Below, one piece after another: positions 10,416-22,025 of a stretch of 34,193 bases of DNA. Origin of the DNA: Dinochytrium kinnereticum. Taxonomy: Eukaryota > Chytridiomycota > Chytridiomycetes > Chytridiales > Chytridiaceae. The position numbers were made by a program, and so were the translations under genes. The DNA lies in NCBI GenBank assembly GCA_027604005.1, contig JADGJT010000259.1:1-34193 (forward strand), given 5' to 3'. The notes beneath the pieces were generated by a model. It saw only the letters and a list, made by a program, of their open reading frames with translations. It was not told the DNA's origin and did not search any database. Each line of letters starts with the position of its first letter. Position 1 is the stretch's first letter.

Positions 10416-10500
10416 CTGCAAAAAAAAAAATAAACAACAAAAAACAACAAGAAAACAAAACAAAAAACGATCTTCCGAAAAGAAGAAAAAAGCAACTCAC
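10416..10500 (-). other. Probable 5'UTR intron of the RapGAP gene
   Basis: On the minus strand a consensus donor (AAAC|GTGAGTTG, intron starting at 10500) is followed by a T-rich tract and TTTTGCAG|CG with the acceptor at 10416. That leaves a short leader exon (10380-10415) before the ATG. The 85-nt length fits the other introns of this gene. Confidence 0.55.
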
Positions 10501-10501
10501 G

Positions 10502-11819
10502 TTTATCTAACAGATTGCCTCCGAAAAAAAAAGGGTGGCGGGGGGAGGGGTTTGGTTCGTTCCAGGGAGGTTGAATGGTATGGCTTTCCCTCCCTGTCCC
10601 CTATTCACGGATCCCAAACGAGCTTTCCCCTCTATTCTTTTGAAAAAAGATAACACCAGCAGTTGTTCGCTCTTCGCTAATCACCCAAAACTCTAGGTCA
10701 AGCAAGCGTTGCCGCCCTTTCCTCCGCCTAGTGTGTTGAAGGAAACGTCACAAGATTCTTTGTCGCAGATGCCCGTCTCCAGATCACTTGCGCAGATTCC
10801 CCAAAAGAGATCCCAAACAACCGCAGAAATCCCTATTCCTTTACCGAAAGTGAAGCTCAGCTATCGTCAGTGTCGACCGACCCAGTCCGTCCTCTTTCCG
10901 TTGTCCCAGTGGCAGAGCTGTTTGGCTCTCCCCGCTCCAGAATTGTCCAATTTCTATTTTTCAAGCCTCCAACGTGGTGCTGAAAGCTGCGATGAATGGC
11001 TCAGCTTCCTTCACTGGGTTCTCAACGGTCTGTCTGTCTGATCTCCGACGTAAGCTCACAGTGTCGGTTGATGCAAGTATCGCCAGGTTGAAGAACGTTG
11101 AATGAACTCCTCTGGCCAGGCGTTCTTTGTTCTCTCCCTTTCTTTCTTTCTCCAGACTGGTACCAGGTCTGCTGTGCTATCAAAAGGCGCGGTTCGATTG
11201 GGTCAGCGCGTGAAGCGATTTCCTCTGATAAAATAGGTGCTGTATAGGCGCGAATGTGATCGAGACAATGGGAGGGTGGTTGGTGTGAATGGTTTGCCCC
11301 CTTTGAGTGACTGGTGAAGGACACCTATTTTATTTTTTGGGCTGAAGGGCCTCCGATGAAAATCCATAGACAATCGCAGGATTGCTGCCGAGCAGTATGT
11401 GCTAATGCTTGTGAAAGACAGTAAAGGTTGCTTTGCAGCAACGTATCGCGCCATCATCGCTTCTTTGAAACAGGAGATGGCCGTCAGTTTGTTTTGATGG
11501 AAGGCTGGCTTTGGCTCCATTTGAAGAGCGCAAGTGACGGCTTCAGCAAGGAGCACTAGAGCAGAAAGCATCCTGGTGAAAGGCTGACTCCTGAGGTGAA
11601 GTTGTGGTCGACGCATCCGCAGGTCGCAACCAACAACCAAGCGGATAAAATGATAACAAAACAGCAACGGAAAATGTCACGTGATGCAAGGCAGTCGAAC
11701 GTCCGGCCGAGCATCCACAAGCTTCGCACTGCTCACGTCTGTTGAGCAGTTGTTGGTCATCTTCGATCCAGCACCAAAGACTCAGCAGCGAGACGATACC
11801 TCCCAGACGATTCCACACG
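10502..11819. promoter_or_regulatory. Divergent intergenic region between RapGAP and Rieske genes
   Basis: About 1.3 kb separates two head-to-head genes. Unlike most spacers here, 10,600-11,800 is compositionally complex with few simple repeats, so it may carry shared promoter elements. Open frames of 100-154 codons occur on both strands (for example 10709-11041 + and 11203-11667 -) but none shows a domain or splice-consistent extension. A CACGTG lies at 11678-11683. I annotate no gene here. Confidence 0.55.
11678..11683. promoter_or_regulatory. CACGTG E-box palindrome
   Basis: A perfect CACGTG in the context GTCACGTGATG lies 137 bp upstream of the Rieske ATG, where bHLH or bZIP factors commonly bind in fungi. 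Function is inferred from position only. Confidence 0.35.
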
Positions 11820-13719
11820 ATGGCTGAGACGATTCTCACACAGGATGAGCTGCGCAAGAGCTTTTACGAGGACACTATTGACAGTAAGTTGGCAACCTCC
11901 CTCCCGTCCATCTCTCGACTTTGCACTGCTTGATTTAAACTTACCTGGTTGTTCTCTATGACAGTGCGGTATGTTTACATGGTTTGATGTTAATCGCAAG
12001 CCCCATAGGCAGCTGATCACGTCTTTGTTGTTAGCAACTACTGGTATCCTCTCATCCCGTCCGCTGAATTGACTACCGCGAAACCACATGGCCTGCATAT
12101 TCTGGTATGAAGATTTTGCTTTCAAGTGATTCTTTTGGTTACTGAGGGGTTTTCTCTGCAAACAACCACTTGACGAAAAATAATTATGAAAAAAGGATGA
12201 CCCCATCGTGATGTTCCGAGACCCCGCGACAAACGAGGCCGTGATTCTTGAAGACAAATGCCCGCATCGCAGCGCCCCTCTGTCAGTAGGCCGCATAATT
12301 GAAGGAAAACTGGAATGTAAGAGTGAAATCTGAATGCATGTTCAAAGGTTGCTAAACAACATTCCCAACCAAGGTCGGTATCACGGATGGACTTTTGATC
12401 ATAACGGTCAAGTCGATCACATCCCTTCATTATTGCCTGGAAAGAAGATACCTGCGAACGCCAAAGTTCGAAAGTATCCAACCGTTGAGAGCGACGAATG
12501 GGTTTGGGTATTTTATCAATTTCAAGGAGATTGCGAAATCTCACACTTTTGTTAGGTTTGGCCTGGAGATATTGAAGCATCCAAAAAGGCTGACACTCCA
12601 AAACTGTATGTGGCATGGGGGGGCGATATGAAGCCACGTTATGGATACGAAGATCTTGATATCGACCACAGTCTTTTGGTTAGCAGATATGCATATGTTT
12701 CCTTTTCTAACACACAGTCTTTGACCAACTAAAGGTTGAGAACTTCCTGGACCCAGCGCATGTACGTGACGTCAAACCAAAACTTCAAAAAACAAACAAT
12801 CAAGCAAACAACATCTAACAGATTATTTTAGATCCCCTTTACGCACGACACAACCATCGGAAAGCGGTCGATGGCAACGGCTATAACCATGTCATGTGAG
12901 TTCACGAAAGAAGGCACCATTCATGGAGTGAGGGGCACACCCGAACGGCCCGAGATGTCAAAGGGTGAATTCGAATTCAGACCTCCTTGCTGTGTAGCTC
13001 TTAAGATGCATATTAACGATAAAATCAACGATCAGGTAAACATGAATTGAATCAGGATCTTCATGAACGTAACACGCTCTATAGACCTTTTACGCGATCC
13101 CTTTAGAAAAGGGAAAATGCCGGTTCATTTGGCTCCAACGATTCTCTTTCCTCCAATTTATGGAATCTAACTTCATCCTGAAATGGTTTATGGATTGGTG
13201 GGCACCCAAGTGAGTTTTTCATAATTTCTCTGCATAAAACAAGGCTGATGCTTCACCCCCCTTCAAATGTAGATACAATCACAAAGTCCTCATGGAAGAT
13301 TACGCTATGCTTACTGGGCAGCAGCAGAGGTTGCTAAGAGGCGCGAACGCGATGAACTCACCAGTCGCAGCCGACTTGATGATCAAAACCTACCGAAATT
13401 GGTGGAGAAAGGCCATTCGAAAGAATGGAGGACCTTACTTCAAGGGGTAAGTCCGTTTTGTTCAATTTTCCCATTTGAGAGTGTTTCCCGTCATTGAATA
13501 ATCCTGATCCCTTCTCTCGTTCCCGCCACTTCTGTAAATCTTGCCGGACTCCTGCCTCTCTTTGGCCAAAATAGTTACAGCAACGATATCGAGGATATCG
13601 TGCTGAATGGATGCGCTGCTAAATGCGGGTCGGAGGCTGACACAAAGGGAAAATCAAGCCGAAACTCCATCCATACCGACGACATGACACTGAGGTTAGA
13701 CGCCGAGGAGGAGGAGTGA
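11820..13719 (+). CDS. PaO-like Rieske [2Fe-2S] oxygenase, 11 exons, 396 aa
   Basis: Exons: 11820..11883, 11965..11968, 12035..12104, 12196..12316, 12374..12507, 12556..12678, 12735..12761, 12832..13035, 13085..13209, 13273..13446, 13575..13719; 1191 nt in frame. The N-terminal Rieske domain opens with RNYWYPL. It ligates the cluster through Cys68, His70 (CPHRSAPL), Cys87 and His90 (CRYHGW), spacing C-x-H-x16-C-x2-H. The mononuclear iron motif N-x2-D-x2-H-x4-H is complete: Asn175, Asp178, His181, His186 (ENFLDPAHIPFTHD). Asp300 in LMEDY is a candidate third ligand. The C-terminal half (SPVAADLMIKTYRNWW) matches the pheophorbide a oxygenase/Tic55/PTC52 group better than ring-hydroxylating dioxygenases. 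It would need a ferredoxin-type reductase, and its substrate is unknown. The end CAAKC is C-x3-C, not the C-x2-C of plant members. Confidence 0.93.
11965..11968 (+). other. Four-nucleotide microexon (TGCG) of the Rieske gene
   Basis: Exon 1 ends in phase 1 (GAC A|GTAAGT) and the next clear exon begins with the last base of a codon (TTAG|C AAC TAC TGG). Joining them directly breaks the frame. The only GT-AG solution I see uses CTATGACAG|TGCG|GTATGT. This yields Met-Arg and gives MRNYWYPL, the expected start of the Rieske domain. Flanking introns are 81 and 66 nt, ordinary for this gene. Confidence 0.75.
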
Positions 13720-13743
13720 GGAGTGACAGCACCTCACTCAAAC

Positions 13744-13749
13744 AATAAA
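13744..13749 (+). terminator. AATAAA polyadenylation signal
   Basis: A canonical AATAAA starts 25 nt after the stop codon of the Rieske gene, a typical place for fungal 3'-end formation. Confidence 0.5.
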
Positions 13750-14723
13750 AGCACATCGTGGCCGCTTTCTTTAAATATTCTTAGGGAGATTCTTTTTTTT
13801 CCAATCTCCTTTCTGAGTGACATCTTGTTAAAAGTATTGATTAATATTGTCGTTGAACAATCAACGAGATACTCATGACGATACCCGCAACACTCAATTG
13901 AATCCATTAAGGCTGCCAGCTGACTGCGAAGGATGAATAAATAGCTCAATAACATCTCCTTCAAATTCAGAAGCAGGCATAGAACATGTCTTTTTGCGGT
14001 AATCCTTGTTTTGCTGGACGCTGTTCCGCTTATAACATTGACTACACTGCTTACAAACAAAACAAACGAACCTTTGCATCTCACTATCCGCATTCACTGC
14101 GATATTCTTTGGTTAAATATTAAAAGAAACAAAGCAAGATATTGCACCAACCCCCCAGCAGTCAATTAAGACACTATCCACATGAACCAGTAAAACGAAA
14201 GAAGAAAAAAAAAAAAAAAGAAGTGACCAACCATAGGATTGCGAACACGGTTAAAAGCAAAAAACAAAAGGAAGGAAAACCATGAATAGCGTGGATGATG
14301 ATTGCCATCAATCCTTACTAAATAAAAAAAAAACAACTCCAAAAAACTGATACAAAAAACCAAGAGCAAAAGAGAGGGCGAATATTTTTCCCCCAAAAAA
14401 ATAACATCAAACAAAATCTACCTTATTTGCATGGAACACTACTTCATAGTAATAAAAGAAGGTAAACACAGCCGCAAAGTACGGTAATAACGACCATATC
14501 GACAGAAAGGCCAATAAAAAAATAAATGAAAGGGAGAAGAAAGGACGGTGGAAAAAAAAAAAAGGCAGGCATACATAAAATTACTGTAAACGAAAGACAC
14601 AAACAAAAAAGATAGAAGAAGAAATAAGAACACTGAGCACATCCAGTGGGAGCCAGAATCTGTCAAGATAACACCGACACCCCTCACAAACTCAAAACCG
14701 ATTCCATACTTCTCTTCTTGTTC
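13750..14723. other. Convergent intergenic spacer
   Basis: This lies between the 3' ends of the Rieske (+) and ABCG (-) genes. The left 350 bp is complex sequence; from about 14,190 it is A-rich low complexity. A short Cys-rich frame on the minus strand (13894-14079) is discussed as a finding but not annotated as a gene. Confidence 0.6.
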
Positions 14724-17700
14724 CTACTTTTGCTTGTCACGATTTAACATAACCAGAAGAGCAAAGCCAATCATCCGAAGTCCAACTCCGATGACCAGGA
14801 TCATGCTGTAGTCCAGATTGATCTGATTTAGCGAGTAACCAAAGAATGCCGCACTGCGTTCCGTATCATACACGTGAGTGTAGTAAGAAAGAGTGGAAGC
14901 ATCTATACAAGGCGAAAAAAAAAAAAGGTGTAAGCAAATCAGCACTAAAAGCATCACGTATTTAATCCCTACATTGAGCCTCAGCCGCCCACTTATTGTA
15001 AGACAGTTCCCATAGCCAAAGTATCTTCCACTGTTTCGCCTGCCTTAAGCTCGGACCAAACCCGCAAAAGACGGCAGCGAAGAGCCCAAAAACGACGGCG
15101 AGAAGCGGGGCGTTCTCCCTTCTCACAATCATAGAGACAATGCATGATAAACCGTAAATGCCCCAGAAGGACAAGAGAATAGTCAGGTACTGCGCCGAAA
15201 ACGTAATGATAGGCCTCGCAAAAAAGTAGTAGATAGCGGAGAAATGTAGAGAGGAGACAATGAAACGGTAGATCGTGGCGATTGACTTGCCCTGTTAAAA
15301 AAAAAGTTAAAAAGGAAGACTCACATTTGTATTTGCTAGTCTAAACACATCTGAATAAAAACTCACAAGGAAATAAGCACCGCGACTGTGACCCGAGGAC
15401 GCCTCACGCCAATACACTGTTTTCTCTTCACCAAAGACCTTCACACCAGCCGGGGCACCAGCCATAGCGACAGCAATACCGATCAAAAGCCCATAGAGGC
15501 CCACCCAGTCACTGTTGGCTGGCGACAGAGAAACATATGGACCACGATAGACTCCACGGTACAGTTCATCTATACCCTGAAGCGAGATACCTAAACAAAA
15601 GAACAAAGGTCAGTACGAGGGTTACGATCAGGCAATAAATAAATATATAAAAAAGGTCCTTACCCATTAAAAATCCAGCAAACATTGCAACAAAGATTTC
15701 TAATGAAAGGGCGCCCAACTTCCTTGACTGCTGAACAAGACTCCTCTGATGGCAGTACAAAAATTGTTGGATGAACGACGCACCCCTATCCTTCAACAAC
15801 CCCGCAATACTGCTGTAAAACAACTTCTCAGCTTCCTCCGAAGTTTGAGCTTCATTCAAAGCAGCAGCCTCACAACAAGCGTCGACAGGAACCACCGCAG
15901 CAGGTTGCGCATTGCTCGGCTGCTCACCATCGGAACCACAGCCACCTGGCACAGTCTCAATCTGATCGGAATCACCCAGAGTCGCCACCATCGAGATCGT
16001 CGAGCCAGCTGCGGGGGGCATACCTGTAGGGTTGGTCGGCGCAGCGTTAGGTTCCTTCGAGTTGGACACGCCCAAGGCACTTCCGTTCGGAAGGGCGCCA
16101 GATGCGACCGTGGTGGCACCTCCATGACCATGCTTGCTTCTCTTGCGGTTAAGCTTCCTCGAGCGACGTTCCCAGATCTTAGCGATCTCCCAGGAAGAAA
16201 GGGAGGTTCCAAGAGTACCAATGCCATCAGGCTTCTTTTTGAGAATGCTTGCCCCACAGAGGATATCCATTGCTTGATCAGCAATGTTGCTGATGGAGGA
16301 CATCTCAAATCCAACGCTCTCAAAGTAGGTTCGGACGCTGTTAACGGGACCAGAATAAGCAACCTGGCCGCTGGGGGCCAACATGATCACATCGTCAAAG
16401 AGATGGAAAACCTCAGGACGGGGTTGGTGAAGGATAGCGACAGTCGTTAGGCCAGCAAAGCGAGTAATGGACGAGAGAAGAGAAATAAGCAGCAAGGCAG
16501 AAGTTGCATCCAAACCGGATGTGGGCTCGTCTAGAAGGAGAGCGAGGGGAACTATTGAAAAATTCCACTTTAGTTGATGCCGCAAAAGGGTATAGAAAGG
16601 ACAGAAATTACCAGCTGCGAGTTCCATGCCAACATTCACACGCTTCCTCTGGCCACCCGAAATACCCCTGTCTCTCTCATCTCCAATTACATTATCGGAC
16701 ACGTATCCTAGGCTAAAGAACGGTGTTGGTTTCTGAACTCTAAAGGAGGAAACTACAAAATAATAGTACTTACCCCAGAATGCCAATGACATTATCGATA
16801 TGTTCCTCCACTTCGGCTTCAGTCCAGTTTGGCGGCAAACGAACACGACCTGAGTGCAAAATCACTTCACGAACCTAAAGGAAACATCAGTCACAGGCCC
16901 CAGAAAAAGAAAAACGAAGGAGGTGAAAGAACGAACCGTAAGTTCGCGAAGCATAGTGTCCTCTTGAGGGACGTAACCAATGACTTTTCGGTAAACGGAA
17001 GGATCTGAAGGGCGGTTGTTGATTCGAATTTCGCCGCTGGTGTTCTTCATCTTTCCAAGAAGCACGTTCATCAACGTCGTTTCTACAATTCAAAAAATTT
17101 TAATTTATGCTTGACGAAATCTAGAACAAAAAGACACATACTCCCACTTCCACTCGGCCCCATAATAGCCGTCATCCTGCCTGACTTCAACGACCCGCTA
17201 ACAGACTTCAAAACCTCCCTACCAGAAGGCAACCTCACACACAAATTCTTAAAATCAAACTCCATTCGAATTCCGGGAGCGACCCTAAGCCCCTTCTGCC
17301 ACGATGAAATAAGCCTCGACATATCCATCTCAGTGAAAACGTTGGACACGATGTCCTGAACCTCCTGAGAGAATCCCATACTGTTCGGAGTTCGAGGCAT
17401 CTTTGCAATCTGAATCGGAGGAGGAAGGTGGCGGAGAGAGTGACGTCGCTGTGCGAGCAGGGGATCTGTCGAAGGCATGTGAGGACCAACCATCGTGCTA
17501 TCCGCCGCAGCACCGTTGCCTGTCAGAAGAGCATCCTCGGAGGTGTTCTCGAAAGTCACTAGAGTCATCGACCTTTCATACCAAGCGATTAAAGATTTTC
17601 ATTTTTTTTAGGACGATTCAACCACACGAAAGAGCATTCATTACCTTGACTGATCCGCAGGTCGCGTTCTCCTTCGCCGATGAGAGAGAGCCGGGGAGCC

Positions 17701-20700
17701 GTTTCCATTTGTCTCGCGATAGGCGTCAGTGTTTATCGTCGCAGGCAAGGAATGAGAACGGTGCAATCTATCCGTTTCAGAACAGACATTTCGAGGGTGA
17801 GGAAGAGTCTGAGAGACATCCTGCTCCCTAACAAACAAAGAATTCATCGACGACTCATCTGAAGTAGGGATAAACATTCCAGCAGACCTCAACCTAGCCA
17901 CCTCCGTTGCAGAGATTTGCATAGCAGGAGCAGAGCCATAGGTATGAATCGAAGCCCAAGAAGAAGCATTATGGGTCATGACGAGACCCACAGTATCAGC
18001 ATTGGCACCGTCCTCATCGTTTGGAGCTCCCACGACCAAAAACTCCCCAGACGCAGCAGGCTCCTCTTCCACTTCCACCACAGTCGCATTAGCGTTGACA
18101 GAAAGGTCATCCGTAACCTGCTGTACAGCAGCACCGCCAGAGACGACATTGCTCCCATCAGCATCGCTAAATGCAGCGCTTCTTAATGCCGTCCGTCTGT
18201 ACTTGCCGGTAGCGCTCACCTCTACCATATCAAGTCGTCGAGACGGATCAGGCTGCTGTGGCACGTTGCGGGAGCCGGTCCACCATGAGAAGAATGACCT
18301 GAATGTTCCCTGGTCCTTAGCTGGTGGTGACGTCGCGCCAGCAAGAGGGTTACGCCGGTGACGATGTTGCAAGTCCAAGACTCCAGATGCGACGGGGGTT
18401 GGCGGGGTTTTAAACCCAGCGGGTTGGGAACCAGAGGACGAAGATCCCGAAGACGTTGATTGTCCATCAGTCGCAGATACTAAGACGCCGTTTGGCGAGA
18501 TAGGAGCTCTCCCGTTCGTCCATCTTCTTCCGCCGTTTCGCTCAATGGCCTCCGTCCAGGACACACCACTCCATGTCCTTTTGCCAAACCAAGGACGAGG
18601 TGGCGCTAGTTGGGGGGAGGTCGGGCTGGCGGGTTCCAACGGCACCTCTTCGTCAGTCGGGTAAGAGTAGCCATCAAGGTGCTGCTGGTGTTGAAGCGTT
18701 TGCTGATTGTGAGTAGATGTATGCGGTTGGGGATTAGAAGGGTCCATCGACCCATTATTCTGGCTGACCACAGGGAACTTTATCGCGACAGCATGATTCG
18801 CCTCTAGGTCAACAGAGTTCATCATAGCAGGCCTAGAAGGCATGGAGAGAGGGGATGTTGATGACGAGGTAGAGGATCGACCAATAGGAGCACTGGTGCT
18901 CGATCTGATCGCAGCAGTCGCGGACTGCAAGAGCGATGGAACCAAAGCATTCGAGGGCCGTCGAGAAATCTCCGATATCGGGACCGACAGTGGAGACAAT
19001 AGACCCTCACTATTGGGAGGAGAAGTGTCTGAGCTCACTATCCCTAGAGGTGAACCCGACGAAGCTGTCCCCGCGCCAAATGCCTTTGCATTGGTTGATG
19101 ATCCACTAGTAAGAAATCGTCCGAGGCTAACATTATCACCGCCCTTATCCCCGCCCTTCGTACTCTTAACGCTCCCACTCCTGCTTACAGATATTGCCGG
19201 ACTCCCCGCGTTGAAATATCCAAGCCCGGCCCGTCCAGAGGGTCGAAGAATAGGACTGCTAACACCCATCCAGCTGAAGATTGAGGTCGGCCTGCTAAGC
19301 GTGGAGCCCACAGGACTTGTCAGCGACGCTTGGGTGTAGTAAGCATTCCGAGGCGCTGTTGTGATTGATGGCTTCCTATCCAAAGAAGCCGGACCTTCCA
19401 AAGGAGAACCGACGCCAGCGGCAGCCGCCGCCATGCTCGCTCTCTCCTTCTTGGCCTGCAGGAGCTCCTTAGCCTTCTTCACGGCAATGGCCCTCTTCCT
19501 GAACAAGACAAAGGCGAAAATAAACATGTCAATGATGAATGCAATAATCACGGGCCCGTATTGCATCTGCGCGACGGATCCAGCGGGGCATGACGAGAGC
19601 CAGGCGCAAGGATAAGGCTTCATGCTACCGGTTGGGCAGAAGAAACCCTTGGGGCAGGGGATTTGCGTCAATTGATCTGGACAGTAATGGCCAATCTTGC
19701 AGACTACGGGCTCAAATAATCCTTGTGGCTGTGGTCAGAATTAAGACAAAAGGAGAAAGGTTATAAATACGGGCCCAAAGTATTTTCCAAGCATTGCTAT
19801 GGCTGAATCATGAGGATTCTGCGTTCAAGCATTTTGGGAGACAGGTGCTGGAGGAGAAGGCATGACAAAACTTGAAAAGGTACAAAGAAACACGCGAAGT
19901 GAGAGAAAAACAACTCACGGGACAAGTGGATCCATACGTCCTCAAAACGGAGCACTCGGTGACAGGCGGGCAGATAACGGGCAAGGTGAGGTTCTGTTTG
20001 TCTGTAGGTTCAATATTGGGGCAAAAGAATCCCGGTTGGCAGATATGCCCCGCCGTCGGGTCCAGCACATATCCAACAGGAGCATACGGGTCAGCATAGC
20101 AAAGATAGCCAGCCCCAATAGCGTTCGGTGTGAAATTAAGAGCCTGAATTGCCGCCAACACCTGAGGGGTAATGCTTTTGGGGAGATTCTGAGGAGTTAT
20201 GCCAGGTGGTAAGGGAAATCCTAATCCTGAAGACGATGAAGGGGCTGTGGTTCTGTTTACGAGACTGGAAGTGGTTCTGCTGGGAAGAGAAGTCGAGGTT
20301 GTGGTGGTACCTATAGGGGCCGGCACGAAAAAGGTCGAAATGGCGGCAGGGGATGGCGACCGTGAAGAGGAGATGGGGTTAACGGATGGTAAACTGCTGA
20401 ATACTGCTGCCACAGATGAAGGCGCAATAGTCGACGACGCACCCTCTATCACAACTGAGTCTTGCCGTTTCGATAGGTCCGGCCCTCCGGACCACTCCTC
20501 CAGAGACCTTGGCATCCTCACCAAACGCTTCTGCGAGGACGCACTCATGTCCCCAAGAATGCAAGAATTCTCGTGGGATTCACCCGAAGCTAGGTATCGC
20601 TCTACGTAGCTCTGCTCCTTGAGCGAGAAGGACGACGAAGAAAACGGAGGAAAGCTGCAGCTTGGACAATAAAAATGAAGGCTGTTGAGGGGGAGGGCAG

Positions 20701-20812
20701 CAGAATGCGAAGTGCCCACATTAATGAATGTAAATATTGAAGAATATTGCAGGTTGGTAGAGCTTGTAAGATTTTTGGCGGTGGAGCATGGCCTCTTTCC
20801 AGTCACCCTCAT
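14724..20812 (-). CDS. ABCG-family half transporter with Cys-rich N-terminus, 10 exons, 1788 aa
   Basis: Exons: complement(14724..14902, 14973..15291, 15367..15590, 15664..16551, 16612..16712, 16774..16874, 16937..17082, 17142..17572, 17645..19728, 19919..20812), 5367 nt in frame. Order: Ser/Thr-rich N-terminus; Cys-rich repeats (about 233-350: CQPGFFCPN, CKIGHYCPD, CPKGFFCPTGS) likely outside the cytosol; one helix (about 355-375); about 630 residues of disordered linker; nucleotide-binding domain; six membrane helices. Walker A is GPSGSGKTTL with Lys1137 coded across an intron. The signature is ISGGQ (1236-1240), Walker B is LALLLDEPTSG (Asp1260, Glu1261) and the switch His is 1294. All ATPase motifs are intact. 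The layout matches plant ABCG24/28-type transporters; the cargo is unknown. The start is uncertain: ATG 20548 has better context, and a signal-peptide exon may lie upstream. Confidence 0.9.
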
Positions 20813-21614
20813 AACAGATGCCCAGTATTTTTAAGAAAATGTGCGTGTTTTTGCAAGAAAAGCGCATGAACAAGCTTGGGGAATAATTCTGAATTGTCGC
20901 TAATGAACTCTGTCCATGTTTTGACGGGGCCGTCTTACAAGGCCACATTCTCCGCCCCCACCAAAAAGCTTAAGCCAGGGTCTTGAAGTCTGGGACTCTG
21001 AGAGACCCAATCAGCCACCGTGTCCAATGCATCACCCTGCGCCAAACTCCGAACGGCGCTGACAGGAACAGTTGGCCCGCCTTCATTTCATTACACGCAG
21101 TGAGTGAGTGGCTCTGCTGCTGGGCCATTGCAGTTTGCTGCATTTTGCATACGGGCACCCGAAAGGAAGGTGTCAAACACACAAGGCGATGATGACGTTG
21201 CTTGTAAAGGTAGGGAAGACCGGGGAGGTGTGAGATTGACGGGCTTGATCCGAAAAGAATGGGCTGTCGTCAGGACTTCATTATTGTCGTGTTGAAAGGC
21301 CCGCTTTCAAACTCAGTGACAGCCCAACAAGCTCATGATTCTCCGGGTTTGTCACAGAAGAGAAAAGGCGCTGGATGTGCGTGGAGTGCATGTGCTGTAC
21401 AGAAATGATCCTGAAAGATCTGGTAGGGATATACTGCCATCCTACTACGGTTGAAGTAGGAATCAAAGCATATCTCACGGATTCCTGAAGGTGAAGTGCA
21501 CATAAACAAACATGCGATGGTGCAGAAGTTGAACCGGTAACAAGGAGTGAGTTGAGTGTTGTTGTGTCTCTCGGTATGGTCTGGGCCAGTTTTTGAATTG
21601 ACACCATGAGTTGA

Positions 21615-21702
21615 AGAGAGAGAGAGTGTGTGAATAGAGAGAGAGGGGGCAGCTTTGATGCCTTCACATGTTCCCATGAGAGAGAGAGAGAGAGAGAGAG
21701 AG
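21615..21702. repeat. AG dinucleotide microsatellites
   Basis: Two AG blocks: an interrupted one at 21615-21644 and a nearly pure one at 21678-21702. Open frames across them on either strand are repeat-driven. Confidence 0.9.
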
Positions 21703-22025
21703 TAGTTTGGACTTTAGTGAAAGAAAGCAGCATCAAAGTGCCCCCTTTTTTCTTTCTTTCTTTATTTCTTTTTTCTTTTTTTTCTTTTCTTTTTTTGTCA
21801 TTTTTTTTTTTTCTTTTCATTTTTTTTATTTTTTATTTCCAAACACCCCATAAAAAACCCGTAATAAAAATAAAGTTTAATAAAATTTAATTATTATTAT
21901 TATTCTTCTTTTAAAGTAGTACACAGGCTCAATACTGCTTGTTTTCACTGCACGCCGTCTGCAAGCAACCACACGCGGTCTTGCACAACCGTCATGGTGG
22001 TACCATCAGGAACAGACCTTGCGCC

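Noticed and set aside
11203..11667. 154-codon minus-strand frame with a hydrophobic stretch
   Set aside because: No domain, no supporting splice sites, no clear initiation context; kept only as part of the unexplained divergent region.
13734..14093. 119-codon minus-strand frame
   Set aside because: Antisense to the Rieske 3' end, mostly hydrophobic with no motif.
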